From Prorocentrum cordatum (lineage: Eukaryota > Sar > Dinophyceae > Prorocentrales > Prorocentraceae), in assembly GCA_963575745.1 (NCBI GenBank), contig CAUYUJ010020255.1:77001-141000 (forward strand): a stretch of 64,000 bases of DNA, read 5' to 3'. A program made the translations under genes and the position numbers. Of this stretch, positions 1 to 11,921 are shown one piece after another. The notes below the pieces were generated by a model. It searched no databases, was not told the origin of the DNA, and saw only the letters and a list, made by a program, of their open reading frames with translations. How positions within the stretch are numbered: position 1 is the stretch's first letter; each line of letters starts with the position of its first letter.

Positions 1-124
1 AGATGACGAAGGCGGGTATCGAAGGCTTTGGATATACGTGTTGAATGGTGCGCGATCAGGTGAAACATATCAGCCTTAAACTGATTAGTGTTGTTGTTGC
101 TGCTGCACTGTTGTAAATGTTGTT

Positions 125-138
125 GTGAATGTTGTTAA

Positions 139-189
<51 letters not shown>

Positions 190-208
190 GTTGTTGTTGT
201 GTTGTTGT
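125..208. repeat. TTG triplet tract
   Basis: GTTGTTGTT repeated about 25 times with two single-base breaks. No gene nearby. Confidence 0.95.
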
Positions 209-579
209 CGTCGTCCTCGCCCGCGACCCCATCGCGACCCGCCCGCGACGCACCCGCGACCCACCCCTCGACCTGCCCGCGACGCACCCGCGATCCACCC
301 TCGCCCGCCCCCTCACTCTTGTCCGCAATCGCGGGGTGCTGCGTAGCATAAAGGGAGCCTAATTACGAAAGACACGTACGCACCCACCCACGTACATGAA
401 CACGGTCCCCCAATCCGCGAGACTGGCTGACACGAAAAATCGCGCGATGCGTACTCTCGATACCAACGTGGATTCATGCACATGTACGTCCTTCTCTCGC
501 TCCGCATGATCCGCTGGCCTCGTCGGCGTGTGCGAGACGCTTTTCCGTCGGAGTCGCCGTCGGCAACGACGACGCTCCA

Positions 580-1122
580 ATTCTCTGTCTTCGTCGTCGT
601 CGTCGTCGTCGCCGTCGTGTCGTCGTAGTCGTCGTCGGCACTTTCCTCCTTTCCATGGGCCTTCCTTCGCAAGCGAATCGGCCAGACGGAGCCGAATGGA
701 GGACCCTTCCCTTAGAGATCCCATCCCCGCGTGGGGGGTGGGAGGATCCGGGGGAGGGCCCCCGGGGGGGGGGTCCCGGGCGGGGCCCCCATGGTGTCCC
801 CGGGGGGGTCCCGGGGGGAGGTCCAGGGAAGGGGTCCGAGGGTGGCCGCGGGAGCCGTGGCCCCTGCCCTCGCCGACCAAGGACGGCCTCGAGAGAGAGC
901 CCCGCAGAACCGCGGAGAGGGGGAGCACCAGTCGAATCGAAGGGAAGCCCCTTCCCTCTGAGGCCTTCTCCTCCTCCTCCTCCTCCTCCTCCTCCTCCTC
1001 TCCAAGGTGGGATCGCCGGGGGTGGGGGGTCCGGGGGGATCGCCGGGGGCGGTCCCGGGGAGGGGGGTCCCCGGGGTGTGTGTCCCGAGGCCAGCAGGCT
1101 CCGCAAAGGCCGCCACGAGGAC

Positions 1123-1179
<57 letters not shown>

Positions 1180-1184
1180 ACCTC
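580..1184. repeat. Triplet and G-rich mix
   Basis: Short TCG runs (581-635), a G-run region (735-845, CCCGGGGGGGG), a CTC run (968-1002), and GTC (1126-1180). No supported gene from 209 to 1495. Confidence 0.8.
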
Positions 1185-1495
1185 GACGCCCCTCTTCAAG
1201 ATCGGCGGCGCTGGCCGTAAAGCCTTCGCAATCTTTGCTTGGCGAGAGGGGGATTCGTAATCATCTGACGTGGCACGGGGCGCACGGGGCGCTCAGAACC
1301 AATCCTTACAACAAGCAACACCTGCTTCCGCCACTGGCGATAGCAGCCTGCGCAACCAACGAACACACGGCTTCTGCAACACACGCACACACGACAGATC
1401 CGCGCAAACAGCTCACAACTCCCCTCGAAACAGGCAACAATGGCTTCCGAAACATAAGAAGGCGCCTTCTGTACCTTATTTCGGGATCTTCATTA

Positions 1496-1675
1496 TACAG
1501 TGGGGGCCCGACCACAAGGAACCCTCCACAAGAAACCCAACCCTGAGACCCCAGGACGCCCATGGTTTTTTGGTGTTGGAGCGTCACGCTCTCCATCGCA
1601 AAACCATCGAAATCCGAGAAACCCAGGGCACCCTGGAGGCAAACAAGGTATTCCTTGGCATGGGCCCCCACTGTA
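1496..1675. mobile_element. MITE family TACAGTGGAGGCC, copy A
   Basis: The 180-bp element has terminal inverted repeats TACAGTGGGGGCCC / GGGCCCCCACTGTA. The interior carries CCCTGAGACCCCAGG and GGGCACCCTGGAGGCAA, shared with the copies at 11922, 13814 and 29509. No convincing target duplication. Confidence 0.8.
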
Positions 1676-1777
1676 TTGCATCGCTTTCCGCCACAAGCCA
1701 CAGCAATCTCCGCGTGAACGGACACGTGTTTCCGCCCGAGCCCACGGCGGGAGTGGCAGGACAAGACAGGGCAGGCA

Positions 1778-1993
1778 GGACGGCGCACCGGCCACCAGAG
1801 AGTGTAGCCCAGGTCGAAGTCGCACGGCCTTCTCGCGCATAATTCTGGACGCTCCCGTCCAAGACTCGTTGTCTACATGCGTTAGGACGGTGCACCGGCC
1901 ACTAGCGAGCGCAACCCAAGTCAAAGTCGCTGGGCCTTCTCGCGCCTGTTTCTTGACGCTCCCGTCCAGGACTCGTTGTCTACATGCGTTTGG
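1778..1993. repeat. 107-bp tandem duplication
   Basis: Two units starting GGACGGCGCACCGGCCAC (1778) and GGACGGTGCACCGGCCAC (1885), each ending near GACTCGTTGTCTACATGCGTT. About 85 percent alike by eye. Confidence 0.85.
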
Positions 1994-3738
1994 CCGAGAA
2001 GGCCAACTCCGCCTGCGGTGCTGCCAGGGAGCAGTCAGCTTTACCGAGAGTGTGGGTTCTAGACACCAAGGCGCACTCGGACTGCTTGGGAGTGGCACCG
2101 CCACGAGCAGCTGCAGCCATTGCTGGGGCTTCGTGCCCTGCGCTTCCTTTCCCGCCCTTCTACTCCTGCCGAGCCCTCCCACTTTCCCTCCTGCCCTACT
2201 TCTCCTTTTCAACAACTGCTCGATATGATTGCTGCTCCCCTCTCTCACCTGACACTGCGCGCCTGTGTTCATCAGCTCCGCGTATTTGTATTTTGCAAAC
2301 GCACCAGATCTGATTAGAATTCGTTTCTGCATGCTGTCTGAATCGTCTGAATCGAGAACTTCGCGGTCGTCCTTGAAACACGATTGCTCTCGCTGCAACG
2401 GTGGCCACATTTCAAAATCGGTGCTCTGCTCGCGCCGCTCAGGCTGGCGCTGCCCCCCCCGCCTGCTGCGTCCTCCGCCGCCCGCTGATCCTCCTGCTCC
2501 TCCTGGTCCTCTTTCCTCATCCTTACCTTCCTCCTGGCCTTTGGAATTTTGATCCTTGGATCCTAAGCTTTAAGTTCAAACAAACAAAAATCAATGTTGA
2601 CAATGAAATTATTGGAGATTTATATGGTTTTTGGAAATGAGCTGTTTGCTAATCTTGTATTTTAAAGGGCTTTCTAAATCAGGAAAGAACCCGACTTCGA
2701 GAATTTCAAGATTTCATCCTTCTACTCATCCGCCAACTCCCCTAAGCCTCCTGAGCCTCAATGGCCAGGGAGGGCATTGCCCCACCGTGGACAGACAATG
2801 ACATACCAGACCGGCTTGGGTGCATCGACTCGCACAGCCGCCTACCCTCCAGGGCAGCCTGGAGGGAACGGGCGGAGATGAGTGAAACGGCAGCGGCTGC
2901 AGCGCTACTACCGCTGCCGCCACTAGCACCGGCTTCCAGGGGCAAGGGTATGCAGGTGAGAGCCTTCGCCTTGCACCCTGGGAACTCCCCTCTCTTCAGT
3001 TTCCCAAGGCCGCTGTTCGGGAGGGCGGTGCAAAGAAGCCTCACCTTATTTGCTCTACTAGCAACAGTGGGTCCGCATAACGCAAACCATTACCCAAGGG
3101 CCATTGGCAACCGTGGTGGTCACCCACATGCTGTGTTTAATTTAGACCTTGGGCCCAAGGCATGTCGGATCACATCTTGCAAGGAAAGGGTCGGATGAAG
3201 CACTGGGTAGTGGCTAAAACCATCACCCATGATCTGTGGCGACATGGGCATCTAAATCGACTATCCAGTCCAAGACCCCATCGTGCCGCCGCCGCTCCGT
3301 GATAGCGGCGGGTGGTCTTGGAATTCGGCTGAGACCACCAAACGCTTTCGGGCTGCTCCTCCTCCTCCTCCTCCAAAGCACAAAGCCCGCCTTTGCGAAT
3401 CACACGATGGGACCGTTTCAGGGAGCAAGGTTCTCTAGAGCACATCCCGCTTCCCCTCCTCTGCAAACCAGAAGCTCTCAAGGACAGTCCGCACGAGTGC
3501 AGCACTGCCTGTTGGACAGCATCGCCCTGATAGTCCTCCCCCCCGCCCCTCTCCTCCCCATCCCCAAGCCCTCCCTGTCCTGCACAATTACACAATCTGA
3601 ATACTACTCTCCTCTCTCCCCTGATGACGTCCGGAAGATGTTCGGCCCGCCTACGCGTACTGTTTCTTACACACAAGATTCCCAGAAGTTGAGTTTTCGC
3701 GTATGGTTTTTTGTTCAAAATGTTGCCCCCGCTGAAAC

Positions 3739-3903
3739 GCTGGCCTCATTTTCGGGCTTCCGCTCGTTCCGAATCGTGCTGTCGCTGCAGCGCTGGCCTC
3801 ATTTCCGCGCTTCCGCTCGTTCCGAATCGTGCTTCCGCTGCAGCGCTGGCCTAATTTCCGCGCTTCCCATCGTTCCGAATCGTGCTTCCGCTGCAGCGCT
3901 GGC
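3739..3903. repeat. 53-bp tandem repeat, three units
   Basis: GCTGGCCTCATTTC starts at 3739, 3792 and 3845, with a broken fourth start at 3898. The unit contains TTCCGCTCGTTCCGAATCGT. Confidence 0.9.
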
Positions 3904-4204
3904 ACCATTATTTCCAGCGCCATGCTACGACATGTAATGCAATGCTATGTGGCGTTCCGCTGTGCGATGCCATACCTTCAGCTGCAATGCTAGGATTTGC
4001 AGTGTTTGACTACGCAATGCCACGCCATGCTATGCCACGTTTTGATCTTCAACGCCATACTACGCCATGTTCTGTTCTGTGCCGCTGTGCGATGCCATTC
4101 ATTGCAATGCTTTGTGATGCAATTATTCACTACGCAACGCCACATCATGCTATGATGTCATACTACGCTCTGCTGTGCTTTCAATTCTTTGCTATGCCGT
4201 GCTT

Positions 4205-4345
4205 TACGATGCATCGCGCACCTCTCGGGATCATTGCCCTGCTCGACATCCGACTGTGCGAATAGAGAGGATATCCGCGCCATGGTAAACGATGGGAGGG
4301 GGGGAGGTCGGACGTCAGACATGACGCGAGCGCACCCAGCTTGCC
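4205..4345. repeat. Dispersed repeat, copy 1
   Basis: Matches 28952-29088: CATCGCG, GGCATCATTGCCCTG-type, CTGTGCGAATAGAGA, GGACGTCAGA(C/T)ATGACGC. No coding potential seen; probably an old mobile element. Confidence 0.7.
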
Positions 4346-5046
4346 TTTCCCCCCTTCCCTCTCTCCTCTGGTGCTCCGCCTGTCCTGGGCCCCCTCCCCC
4401 CCCGTGACCCGCCCCTCGCACTCCGCCTCCGGCCCCGTCTTTTCTCCGCTCGTCAACCCATACGCAGGGGGCCGGTCGCGTGTCTCTCCGTCGGGGCACG
4501 GGCCCGGTGGCCAGCGCTGGAGACTGAGCCTCCACGAGGGATCCGCGCTCGTTGCACCGCCCTCGTCCTCATCCTCGTCTCCTCTTTCGCCCCGCCCCTC
4601 CTTCCTCCCTCCTCCTCCTCCTCCTCCTCCTTCTCCTCCTCCTCCTCCCCCTCCTCCTCGCATTTCCCCCGCTCCCTTCTCCCCATTTCCCCGTTCCCAT
4701 ATCCTTTCCCTTCCCTGGCGCTCCACAGTTACACAATCTGAAAATACTCTCCTCTCTCTCCCCCGAATGTGTCCTGAGAGTAGCCGCCCCCCGTCCGCGT
4801 AGGTCTTTTGCACATGCCTCGCGCGGCTGAGTTTTTTTGGTCGTGCTTTCTCAATTTGATACCTTCGCGTCCTGTTTTTTGACGCACAGGCTTTGCGCGA
4901 ACTGAATCACCATACGGTTCTTCACCATCCGGTTGTTTACAATGTTTCAAACATGGTGCTCTCGCTGCAGCGTGGGCCTCATTTTCGGATGGGCGCTGTG
5001 CTCCCGTTGTTCAGAATGGCGTTCCCGCCGGAGCGTGGGCCGCTTT

Positions 5047-5345
5047 TCTGGATCCCACAGGTCTCGCAGGCACCACAGGTCCCACAAGCGTCCCAAGTCC
5101 CACAGGTCTGACGGTTCTGACAGGTCCCACATGTTTCACAAGCCCCACACACACAGGTGTCGCATGCCTCGCATGCCCCACGAATCCAACAAGGCCGGAA
5201 CATCATGCAAATTCCACAAATCCCGCCTGTGCCACGGGTCCCACGTGTCTCGCAGGTTTCGCAGGTTCCACAATTTCCACGGGTCCCACAAGTGTCGCAG
5301 CTCTCGCATGCCCCACAGGCGACAAAGGTCCCCCCCCCAGGTCCC
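5047..5345. repeat. 9-bp minisatellite CCCACAGGT
   Basis: Irregular copies of CACAGGTCCCACAAG and CGCAGGTTT spaced in multiples of nine over 300 bp; frames give Trp/Cys/Gly-rich or Val-Pro-Gln repeats that are artefacts. Confidence 0.85.
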
Positions 5346-5454
5346 ACAAGCTTCCCTCTCCCGACAGCGCATCGCACGACGGGGGCGCCTTGTCGAGTTC
5401 CAGGCCGGCTGTGGCACGCGTTTGCGGACAAAGACAAACCAGCGCAATGGTAGG

Positions 5455-5620
5455 GGGAGAAGAGGAACAGGCGGGGGAGGAAGAGGAGTCGGAGGAGGGG
5501 GAGGAGGATCAGGAGGAGGAGGAGGAGGAGGCGCCGGAGGAGGAGGAGGAGGAAGAGGAAGAGGAGGAGCAGGAGGAGCAGGACGAGGAGGAGGAGGAGG
5601 AGGAGGAGCGGGGAGGAGCG
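5455..5620. repeat. GGA triplet tract
   Basis: GAGGAGGAGGAGGAGG with CGCCGG and CAGG breaks, directly before the membrane-segment exon at 5682-5865. Confidence 0.9.
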
Positions 5621-5681
5621 CAGCGCCACGCGCGCGTCTCCCGCGCGGCCACGGCCGCCGAGCTATAGCGCGGCACCCTCA

Positions 5682-5865
5682 CGCCGCGATGGCGGAGAGG
5701 GCAAGGTGGAAGAAAGTGTGGAAGAAGACCCGCTCGCAGAGGAAGAGGGCCAGGGGCGCGCCGACGTAGGCCGACTTGCCGCCGATGAAGCAGGCGACGC
5801 CGCCGAAGAAGACGCCGTGCCACCAGCCGGCCACGGAACGGCAGCGAATCACGACGTGGTGGATC
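5682..5865 (-). CDS. Exon-like piece with two hydrophobic segments, product uncertain
   Basis: A minus-strand stretch reading IRCRSVAGWWHGVFFGG, then ACFIGGKSAYVGAPLALFL and RVFFHTFFHLALSAIA, predicts two membrane segments. It is directly followed by GTGAGG, a good donor, with a stop two bases into the intron if unspliced. A CAG acceptor candidate lies near 5.88 kb. It may be the middle exon of a TMEM33/Pom33-like protein, but the other such pieces lie 20-30 kb upstream on the same strand and include the C-terminus, so order argues against a single gene. It could also be an unrelated membrane protein. Confidence 0.4.
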
Positions 5866-5889
5866 ATCGCGCCGCGTGGCTGCGAGTGG

Positions 5890-6160
5890 GGCCACCCTGC
5901 GGGATCTGCGCCGCTGGGGCACGCCGGGCACGAGGCGCCAGTCCTCTCTCGACGCGCCTGATCTCGTTGGGCGATAGCCCTTCGCACCTCAAGCCAAGCT
6001 TCCGCACTTTGCGGACATCGCCCGCAGCGCAGTGGGACCCGCAGCGCCTGCAACAGTAGACATCGTTGCCCCTGAACACGTCGTGCCCAAGCGCGGCGAA
6101 AGCGCCCCCTACCTCCTCGGCCAGGGCAGGTGGCACCAACCAGGACCGCGGGAGTCGAGG
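5890..6160 (-). pseudogene. Relict zinc-finger tail of the decayed LINE
   Basis: A frame running through GGAFAALGHDVFRGNDVYCC and CRRCGSHCAAGDVRKVRKLG has paired Cys residues, as in the C-terminal nucleic-acid-binding ends of dinoflagellate LINEs. It is out of frame with the RNase H piece. The element seems to end near 5.88 kb. Confidence 0.5.
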
Positions 6161-6559
6161 GCTGCGCGCTCCCTTCGAGCGCCAAAGCCGCGCCCAGGGC
6201 CATGCCAGCCCATTGGTCGCTGCAGAGGACCCAACCCTCACAGAAGGTGCGGAAGCACTCGGCGTTGAGAGCTCTGGCAACACGCGAAGGCCGACATACG
6301 CGATGAGAGCCAATTTGCAGCGAGACGAGGGGGGAGTCTGTTGCGGCCGTGACTCCGCATTGGGCACCTCGGTACCGCCCGAGGCTGGCACAGTAAGCAA
6401 GGACCTGGTCCGCGCTTCGTGCCACCACAATGGGCCTGGCCTGCTCGCAAAGTGGCCTGGGGACCTCCACGTCGCACCCCCACTGTTTGCGTGCCGCCGC
6501 CTGCAGTGCCGCCCACGAGATGAACTGCAGGACCTTGCAGTGCTGTTTCAGCGCAGCTG

Positions 6560-7340
6560 TTGCCGCCTCGGCAGACGACCCAGCCAGTGCGTGATTGGCC
6601 GCACCGCAACGCGCGAAGTAGTCTGCCCAGCCGTTGCCTAGCCAGTCACGCAACTCCTGCGGCCCTGTGCCCGCGAGCTCCTCCAAGGACCTGCGCGCGG
6701 GCGTCTATCGGAACATGGGAGGGTCCCGCAGGGTGCGTCTGCGGCTGGCCGCGAAGATGCCCCGCCACGCTCTAGCATGCTTGGCGCGACCCTGCTCGAG
6801 CTCGGGGCACCGGCGCTCTCCTTCCCGGGCGAGCGCCAGCAGGTGGTCAGGGAACGCGTCGAGCCCCTCCCTGATCGCGTACCTCTCAGCACGGCCAACA
6901 GTCGACACCAAGTACGGGAGGGGCCCGAACCGCGCCCTAACTGGGAGCCAAGAGTGAGGATCAAGCTGCACAGCAGCATGTCCACATCTCCGCACCTCGG
7001 GAACATCTGAGTCGTAGCCAGACCCGTCTGTGTAAGAAACGGGGCCCCAAACGCCATGGGCGTCGCCCCGAAGGCTGACATCATGCCTCCGCGCGTCCAC
7101 GCGTGGCAAATCGGCGGGAAGCTCGGGTCTGCCAAAGACGAGGTAGGACTGCTCGAAATTCGGCGTGCCTGATCCAAGACCCGCTTGGATGGATTGGTCG
7201 CGCACCTCAGCCAGCGCCTGGAGGAGGTGGAATACACCGCGGCATGATGCACCAGGCGCCGAGGCTGGAGCCGCCGCCGCAGTGGACAACAGGTCACTCC
7301 GTTCCGAAGCAACCGGTGGCGTACCGAGAACGCCCATCCC
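6560..7340 (-). pseudogene. Relict RNase H domain of the decayed LINE
   Basis: VSYTDGSGYDSDVPEV near 7.03 kb is the first RNase H motif. STVGRAERYAIREGLDAF supplies the second acidic position, and GNGWADYFARCGAANHAL, in another frame near 6.62 kb, is the last motif. An interruption lies between (TLRDPPMFR then a stop at 6705). It lies 3' of the reverse transcriptase, the common arrangement. Confidence 0.75.
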
Positions 7341-7507
7341 AAATCTAGGCGGCGTAGTTCAAGACCAGGTCCAGCGTGGCATGATAGATGGGATCGTACT
7401 CCACCGAAGGGTGAGTAAGGAGGTATGCCGTGACGCCCACATGGCACGTTGAGTACCGCGGCCAAGTTGCGCATCTCTCGTAGGGGCGCGTCCGCCAAAC
7501 CCGACGC

Positions 7508-9170
7508 TCAAGCCCCGTGCCCTGCGGGCGGCATGAGCCCAGTCCGCCACAGGGTGGAGGCCTTGCGCCCTACCGCGCGACGCAACATGAGGAGACGGTG
7601 CTTTCGCCCCCGCACGGCCTTCAGGCGCTTCTTTTCAACCTTCCTTAGCACCCGAGGGCCATGCAACTCATTGCTCAGGTTGCGCATTTGTCGAGTTTGG
7701 GGCACCGCCCGAGGCATCCGCCGCTGGGCTCTACGCGCCACAAGGCGGACCTGCGCTGACCCAGCCACCACCGCAGATTTAGCAGGTTGGAGAATACGCC
7801 CGAGGTCCCTGGCCTCTGCGTTAAGCACCATCGCAGTGCGCAGCAGCAGCTTCACATCACCGAGGTATGGGGAGACCATATGCAGGCCGATGTCGTCCAC
7901 CAGCGAACGCGGCTTGATGGTCGGCGCCGCCCTGTTGGCCCGCTGGAGGACACGGTACGTCAGCAAATCGATGAGGTAGGTGGCATGTGCGCACCCCGCC
8001 AGCACCCCCTGGAAGGCGACGAAGGAGCACTGAAGGCCACAGTGCGCCTTGATGCGCCGTGACTGCTGGTAGAGCTGCAGCAACATGCATGGCAGGCGCA
8101 TCGGGTAAACCAGTTTCCGTGCCTCCCGCATGAGCGCATGGCAGCTCACCATGTCAAAACATTTCACCATGTCAAGGAGGATGGTGCATGTGTGGTCGCC
8201 TATGAGGCTTCACACCTCTTGCTCCAGGTTGTGAGCGAAAGCCGAGGCCGTGGATGTGTGGCTGCCTCGAGTCCCCGACATCTCTTCGCAGTTGTGCAGC
8301 CGTTGCCACTCTGCCGACAGCCATCGGCGTGCTTTCGCCCAGACTCGTATGAGAGTATGGCTAAGCACAACCCGTGGCCACCATCTGGTTTAGGGAGACG
8401 GACCATCTCACTATACAGGCGGTCGTAGGAAAACCGTCAGTGCTGCTCAAAAACCTCGAACATCTAGGCCAACCTCCTGAGAGCCCCATCAGATAAGTGC
8501 TCGAGCGCCTTCGGTGGGGTGCGGGTGGGCCCCGAGGCGGTGGCGAGAGAGAACGGTCGGATGGCCTGCCGTCGGTCATGGACCGTCAGGCTAGGCAGCC
8601 CTGGGTCGCCCAGATCCGCTTCCACTCGCACGTGGTGCGGTCCGCGAGGATGTTTGGCTGGGCATCGGCCTCAGGGGCAACGAGTTCCTTCTGCGCCGTG
8701 ACCTTTGATGCAGCGTGGGCAGCCTTCGCTCCCCAGTTGAAGGCCACCTGAGCCCAGCTGCGCCAAGCTCTCTCCGACGCGCCGCGGGCCGCGGCAGTGA
8801 GGGCCTCCGCGCGGCCCACGATGGCATCTACCATGTCATCAAAGTCCTCCGCAATCAGCCCGCCCAGTGCGCGCAGGAAGAACTGGAGGTAGCTGGGGTC
8901 GATATTGGTGAGGACCTTGTCCTGCCCGACAATGGAGCTCAGGAAGCAGACGATGTCGTAGAAGACGCTGGCAGTCTTCTGCAGCTGCCTGGGAGCTGGA
9001 GACGCATGCGCCACCGCCGCATTCAACCGGTGACAAAACCGGTGGGCCCGATCACGCTCGGCGCGAAGGTGGGTCGCCCAGCGTGCCGCGGTAGCCCATG
9101 CCCAGACTATGGTGTCGTGGTGCAGGCGCTTGCGAGGTGGCTCCCGCCGCAACTGCCGCCACTTCACCTT
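7508..9170 (-). pseudogene. Relict reverse transcriptase region of the decayed LINE
   Basis: From 9167 downward a linker with SWAQVAFNWGAKAAHAASK is followed by fragments in different frames: VRLPKPDGG near 8.4 kb, LDMVKCFDMVSCHALM (motif A-like) near 8.16 kb, FQGVLAGCAHATYLIDLL (motif B-like) and SLVDDIGLHM (the catalytic VDD) near 7.9 kb, then a thumb-like region with AKSAVVAGS to about 7.5 kb. It would copy element RNA at the nick. Frame changes around 8.2-8.6 kb mark it as a pseudogene. Confidence 0.82.
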
Positions 9171-9529
9171 GGGGGGGCCGTGGTGCCCGACGAAGCGGTT
9201 GGCTCCCGGGCCGACTTTGTCGTGCCTGCCTGCGATCTCCTAGTCAATGCCCTGCAGAACGGAGTCCCAGAGCTGCTGCAAGACATCGTCGGGTGCACCG
9301 ACCTCGCTGACGGTCTGACCATCGGCCCAGGTCCGACGGCGGTAACGTTGGCTCGCGCGTCCCGATCGATTGCGCTTAGATTTGCCGAGTGGGCCTACTT
9401 GGTCGACGGACCTGCGTCGGTCCCGATCGGGCCTGGACTGGACATGGCCCGTGCCAGTGGCCCTTTGCGGCGCGGAGGCTGCCCGCGTAAACAGGCCATC
9501 CAACGCGCGCCAAGGAAAAGGGAAACGAG

Positions 9530-10300
9530 CACAGCCAACAGGGGCACCGCAGGCAGCGGTCGAGGCTCATCAGGGACGCGGCGCCACGTCGGCGCGTCCT
9601 TCCCGTGCAGCTCCAGCCCCACTGGGTAGTGAGGTCTGGGAATGCCCCCGCATCCATGTATCACCTCGGGCTGGCGAGAGACGCGGGACGCGAGATTGCT
9701 GGCCACCAAGAAGTAGTCGATGGTGGACACCCCGTTGAAGGCGGCGCACGTGGGGGCAGACGGCTGGAGGAAGGTTCCTGCCAGGGACCCAACCCAGTCG
9801 CCGATGTTGATGCTCTTGCCGTCGGCGTTCCAGTCGCCCCCGATGATCCAGTCAAGGCCGCGTGCATTCCAGGCCACCGCGCGCTTCGCAAGCGCACGTG
9901 GGATCGGGAGGTTGGCCCCGGCGACGCCGACGCCCTGAACCATGTGCACGCTGACGACAATCAGACCACCAGGGGCACCCCAGTGGACATCAGCACCCAC
10001 AGCATGCTGGGGGGGCCGCCACGTTGGTAGGCGCGAGCACGCAGACCCCACTGGAGCACGACGCCGCTGACGCCCCCCCCGTCTCCTCGGCAGGGGCCCA
10101 GAGGCCGTCCCAACCTGCGTCGCGCACAACAGATTGAACAGCCCCGAGACGCTGGTCGATCACCCGCGTCTCCTGGGACAGCACTACCTTGCCGAAGAAA
10201 TGCGGTTGGAAGTTGGGCACTGGCCCGTGAGATCCAGGGTTAACCGTGACCAGCTTGGCCGCCACCTGACGGCGCGCGCCGCCAGCATCAGGCGCGGCCG
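9530..10300 (-). pseudogene. Relict APE-type endonuclease domain of the decayed LINE
   Basis: The first half shows FGKVVLSQETRVIDQRLGAV and a GWDGLWAPAEETG block. The second half, in another frame after a change near a G run at about 10.02 kb, shows VVSVHMVQGVG, IIGGDWNADGK (the metal-binding D and N), STIDYFLVA and a PHYPVGLEL end that matches the family SDHxPV motif with the Asp lost. The fold belongs to the exonuclease-endonuclease-phosphatase family and would nick target DNA. The frameshift and the missing Asp argue against activity. Confidence 0.78.
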
Positions 10301-10319
10301 TGCTGGGGCCCTGCACAGA

Positions 10320-10995
10320 GGGATCGTGTCCCTCAGGCGTGCCTGTGTCGCTGACACCAGCTCGATACCGAGGTGGTCCTTTCCGCCACTTGAAGTAGGC
10401 CCGCGGACTGGTCAGCTACAGAATTTGAGCAAATTCTGTGACTGGCCTGTCGGGGGCTGGCTGACCCGCCGCAGTCGGGGGCCCCGGCAGAACCCGCAAC
10501 GAACTGGGTCACTAACAGACACCAGAGCAGCATGCAGGTCCATCCTCGCGGGCGCGCCACACACGGTGAGGACGAGAGGACTGTCGTCCAGGTCGACGGC
10601 GAAGGGCTGGAGCAGTAGTGGCCTCTGGTGGGAGACGCACTGTGCTGTTCGCCAAGCGGGGGCGGACCCACGAAGCCAGGGCCCACCCTGGCAGCAGCGT
10701 GTACATAGTACGTGCTGCCCTAGCGTGTACATGGTACGTGCTGCCCTGTGGGCGCCCCACGTAAACACTGGCATTCCGTACATTGTACTTCCTGCCAGGA
10801 CAACCCAAGCCGAAAACCTGTGCACGGCACGTGCTGTCAGTGCTCAGGAGGCCACAGCTGGCATTCCGTCCATGGGGACCCCCGTCAGCTTGATGGCCGC
10901 GCCGCCCGTCATATCAGGCTGGCGCATTGCGCCCACATCTGATGGCCTGTGCATGGCACGTGCCATCCGTGTGGTCGCGCTGGCAAGCGGTGCCC
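10320..10995 (-). other. Spacer between relict ORF1 and ORF2 of the decayed LINE
   Basis: No coding homology is seen. Near 10.69-10.98 kb several copies of a palindromic motif of the type GTACATAGTACGTGCTGCC or GTGCATGGCACGTGC recur at irregular spacing, giving small hairpins. Confidence 0.4.
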
Positions 10996-11895
10996 TCAGA
11001 AAGATGATGATCGAGCCTTCTTCTTCCTCTTGTGCGCCGTAGCCACGTGTGTAAAGGAGTCAAGGACACGCTTGTACGCCACCCGCATGTCGGCGTCGGT
11101 GGCATCGTCAGGCTGCGTGAGTCCGGCCGCCTCCGACGCCCCCCGCAGCACGGTGGACTCCATGAGGCCGATGTCGATATCCACGTCGTCTCTGGCGGCT
11201 GCCTCAGCGAGGACTTGCACCTGGCTCGCGGGGAGCACGGGAGTGGGAGGAGCTCCTCCACCTCATCTCCAGCAGGTGTCGCGGGAGCAGGGGCAGCGGC
11301 GGGCACCTGTGCCAGCGGCGGCTTCGCCTGGGGAAGCTCATGGAGCCTCCCGAAGACTTTGGCCGCCGTCTCCAGTTGCGCCTGAAGGCTGGGGTCCAGG
11401 CCGAGCTCCACGGCCAACTCGCCAAGCTGCTGAACGTTGACCGAGACCTTCGGCAGCAGCTCATGGAGCGTAGGCTTTCCAGCCGTGGGCGGAGGGGCTC
11501 GGTCGGCGCCCAAACGCTGAACCTTCTCCTCCAGTCGCACGACTTCGGCGTCTGCCTCGGCCAGGGAGTACTGGAGCACCGTCTGCTTGGCAACCAGCTC
11601 GTCGATGACCAGCTGCTTCTGAACGTGCTCCTCGCGAAGGCGCTTGGCCTCGGTACGGGGGTTCCGCAGCCTCGAGGTGAGGGAGGCGACCTGATCCTCC
11701 AAGGGGCGCTCGGCGTCGAGCTTCTTGCCCAAACGCTCCTTCTCTTCGGCGAGGGACTTGACCTGCGCCAAGTCAGAGGCCGCGGAGATCCATCGTAGAC
11801 CTTAAGGAGCTCATTGTTCTTCTTGATGCGGTCACGCTTGACCTGCTTCTCTTTGCGCTTTCGCTCTTCGCCCTCCGCGCACCGAACGAAGGCCA
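10996..11895 (-). pseudogene. Relict LINE ORF1, coiled-coil
   Basis: The most 5' part (EGEERKRKEKQVKRDRIKK) is read near 11.8-11.9 kb. After a frame change near 11.78 kb the frame runs from MAQVKSLAEEKERLGKKLD with long Glu/Lys/Arg/Leu heptads, and a second change near 11.24 kb leads to LPASQVQVLAEAAARDDVDI and a basic KRKKKAR end, stopping at 10996. It resembles the DNA/RNA-binding first ORF of a LINE. At least two frameshifts mean no intact protein. Confidence 0.65.
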
Positions 11896-11921
11896 CTCTT
11901 GTCCAGGGCCTGGCCTGCGTG

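Larger units (their letters stand above)
2218..5040. repeat. Local family of three repeat copies with spacers
   Basis: Copies near 2218-2440, 3585-3790 and 4730-5040. Each has a CTCCTCTCTC block soon after ACAATCTGAA (copies 2, 3) or a related start, and ends with a CTCGCTGCAGCGTGGGCCTC / ATTTTCGG-like block. The spacers hold no supported gene: 2441-3584 nothing recognised; 3904-4204 rich in GCAATGC and CCATGC words; 4346-4729 CT-rich. Confidence 0.6.
5880..11900 (-). mobile_element. Decayed LINE-type retrotransposon (whole element)
   Basis: Minus-strand homology runs 5' to 3' from about 11.9 kb to 5.9 kb in the order coiled-coil ORF1, APE-type endonuclease, reverse transcriptase, RNase H, zinc finger, with several frame changes and stops. 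This is the usual order for LINEs that carry RNase H, unlike the element at 50-59 kb. Exact ends and target duplication were not found. A MITE (11922) lies just upstream of ORF1. Confidence 0.85.

Noticed and set aside
5679-6686. A single 335-codon gene joining the RNase H end and the hydrophobic segments
   Set aside because: The first part is the LINE RNase H tail, the middle is an out-of-frame zinc-finger region, and the last part looks like a separate exon with its own donor.
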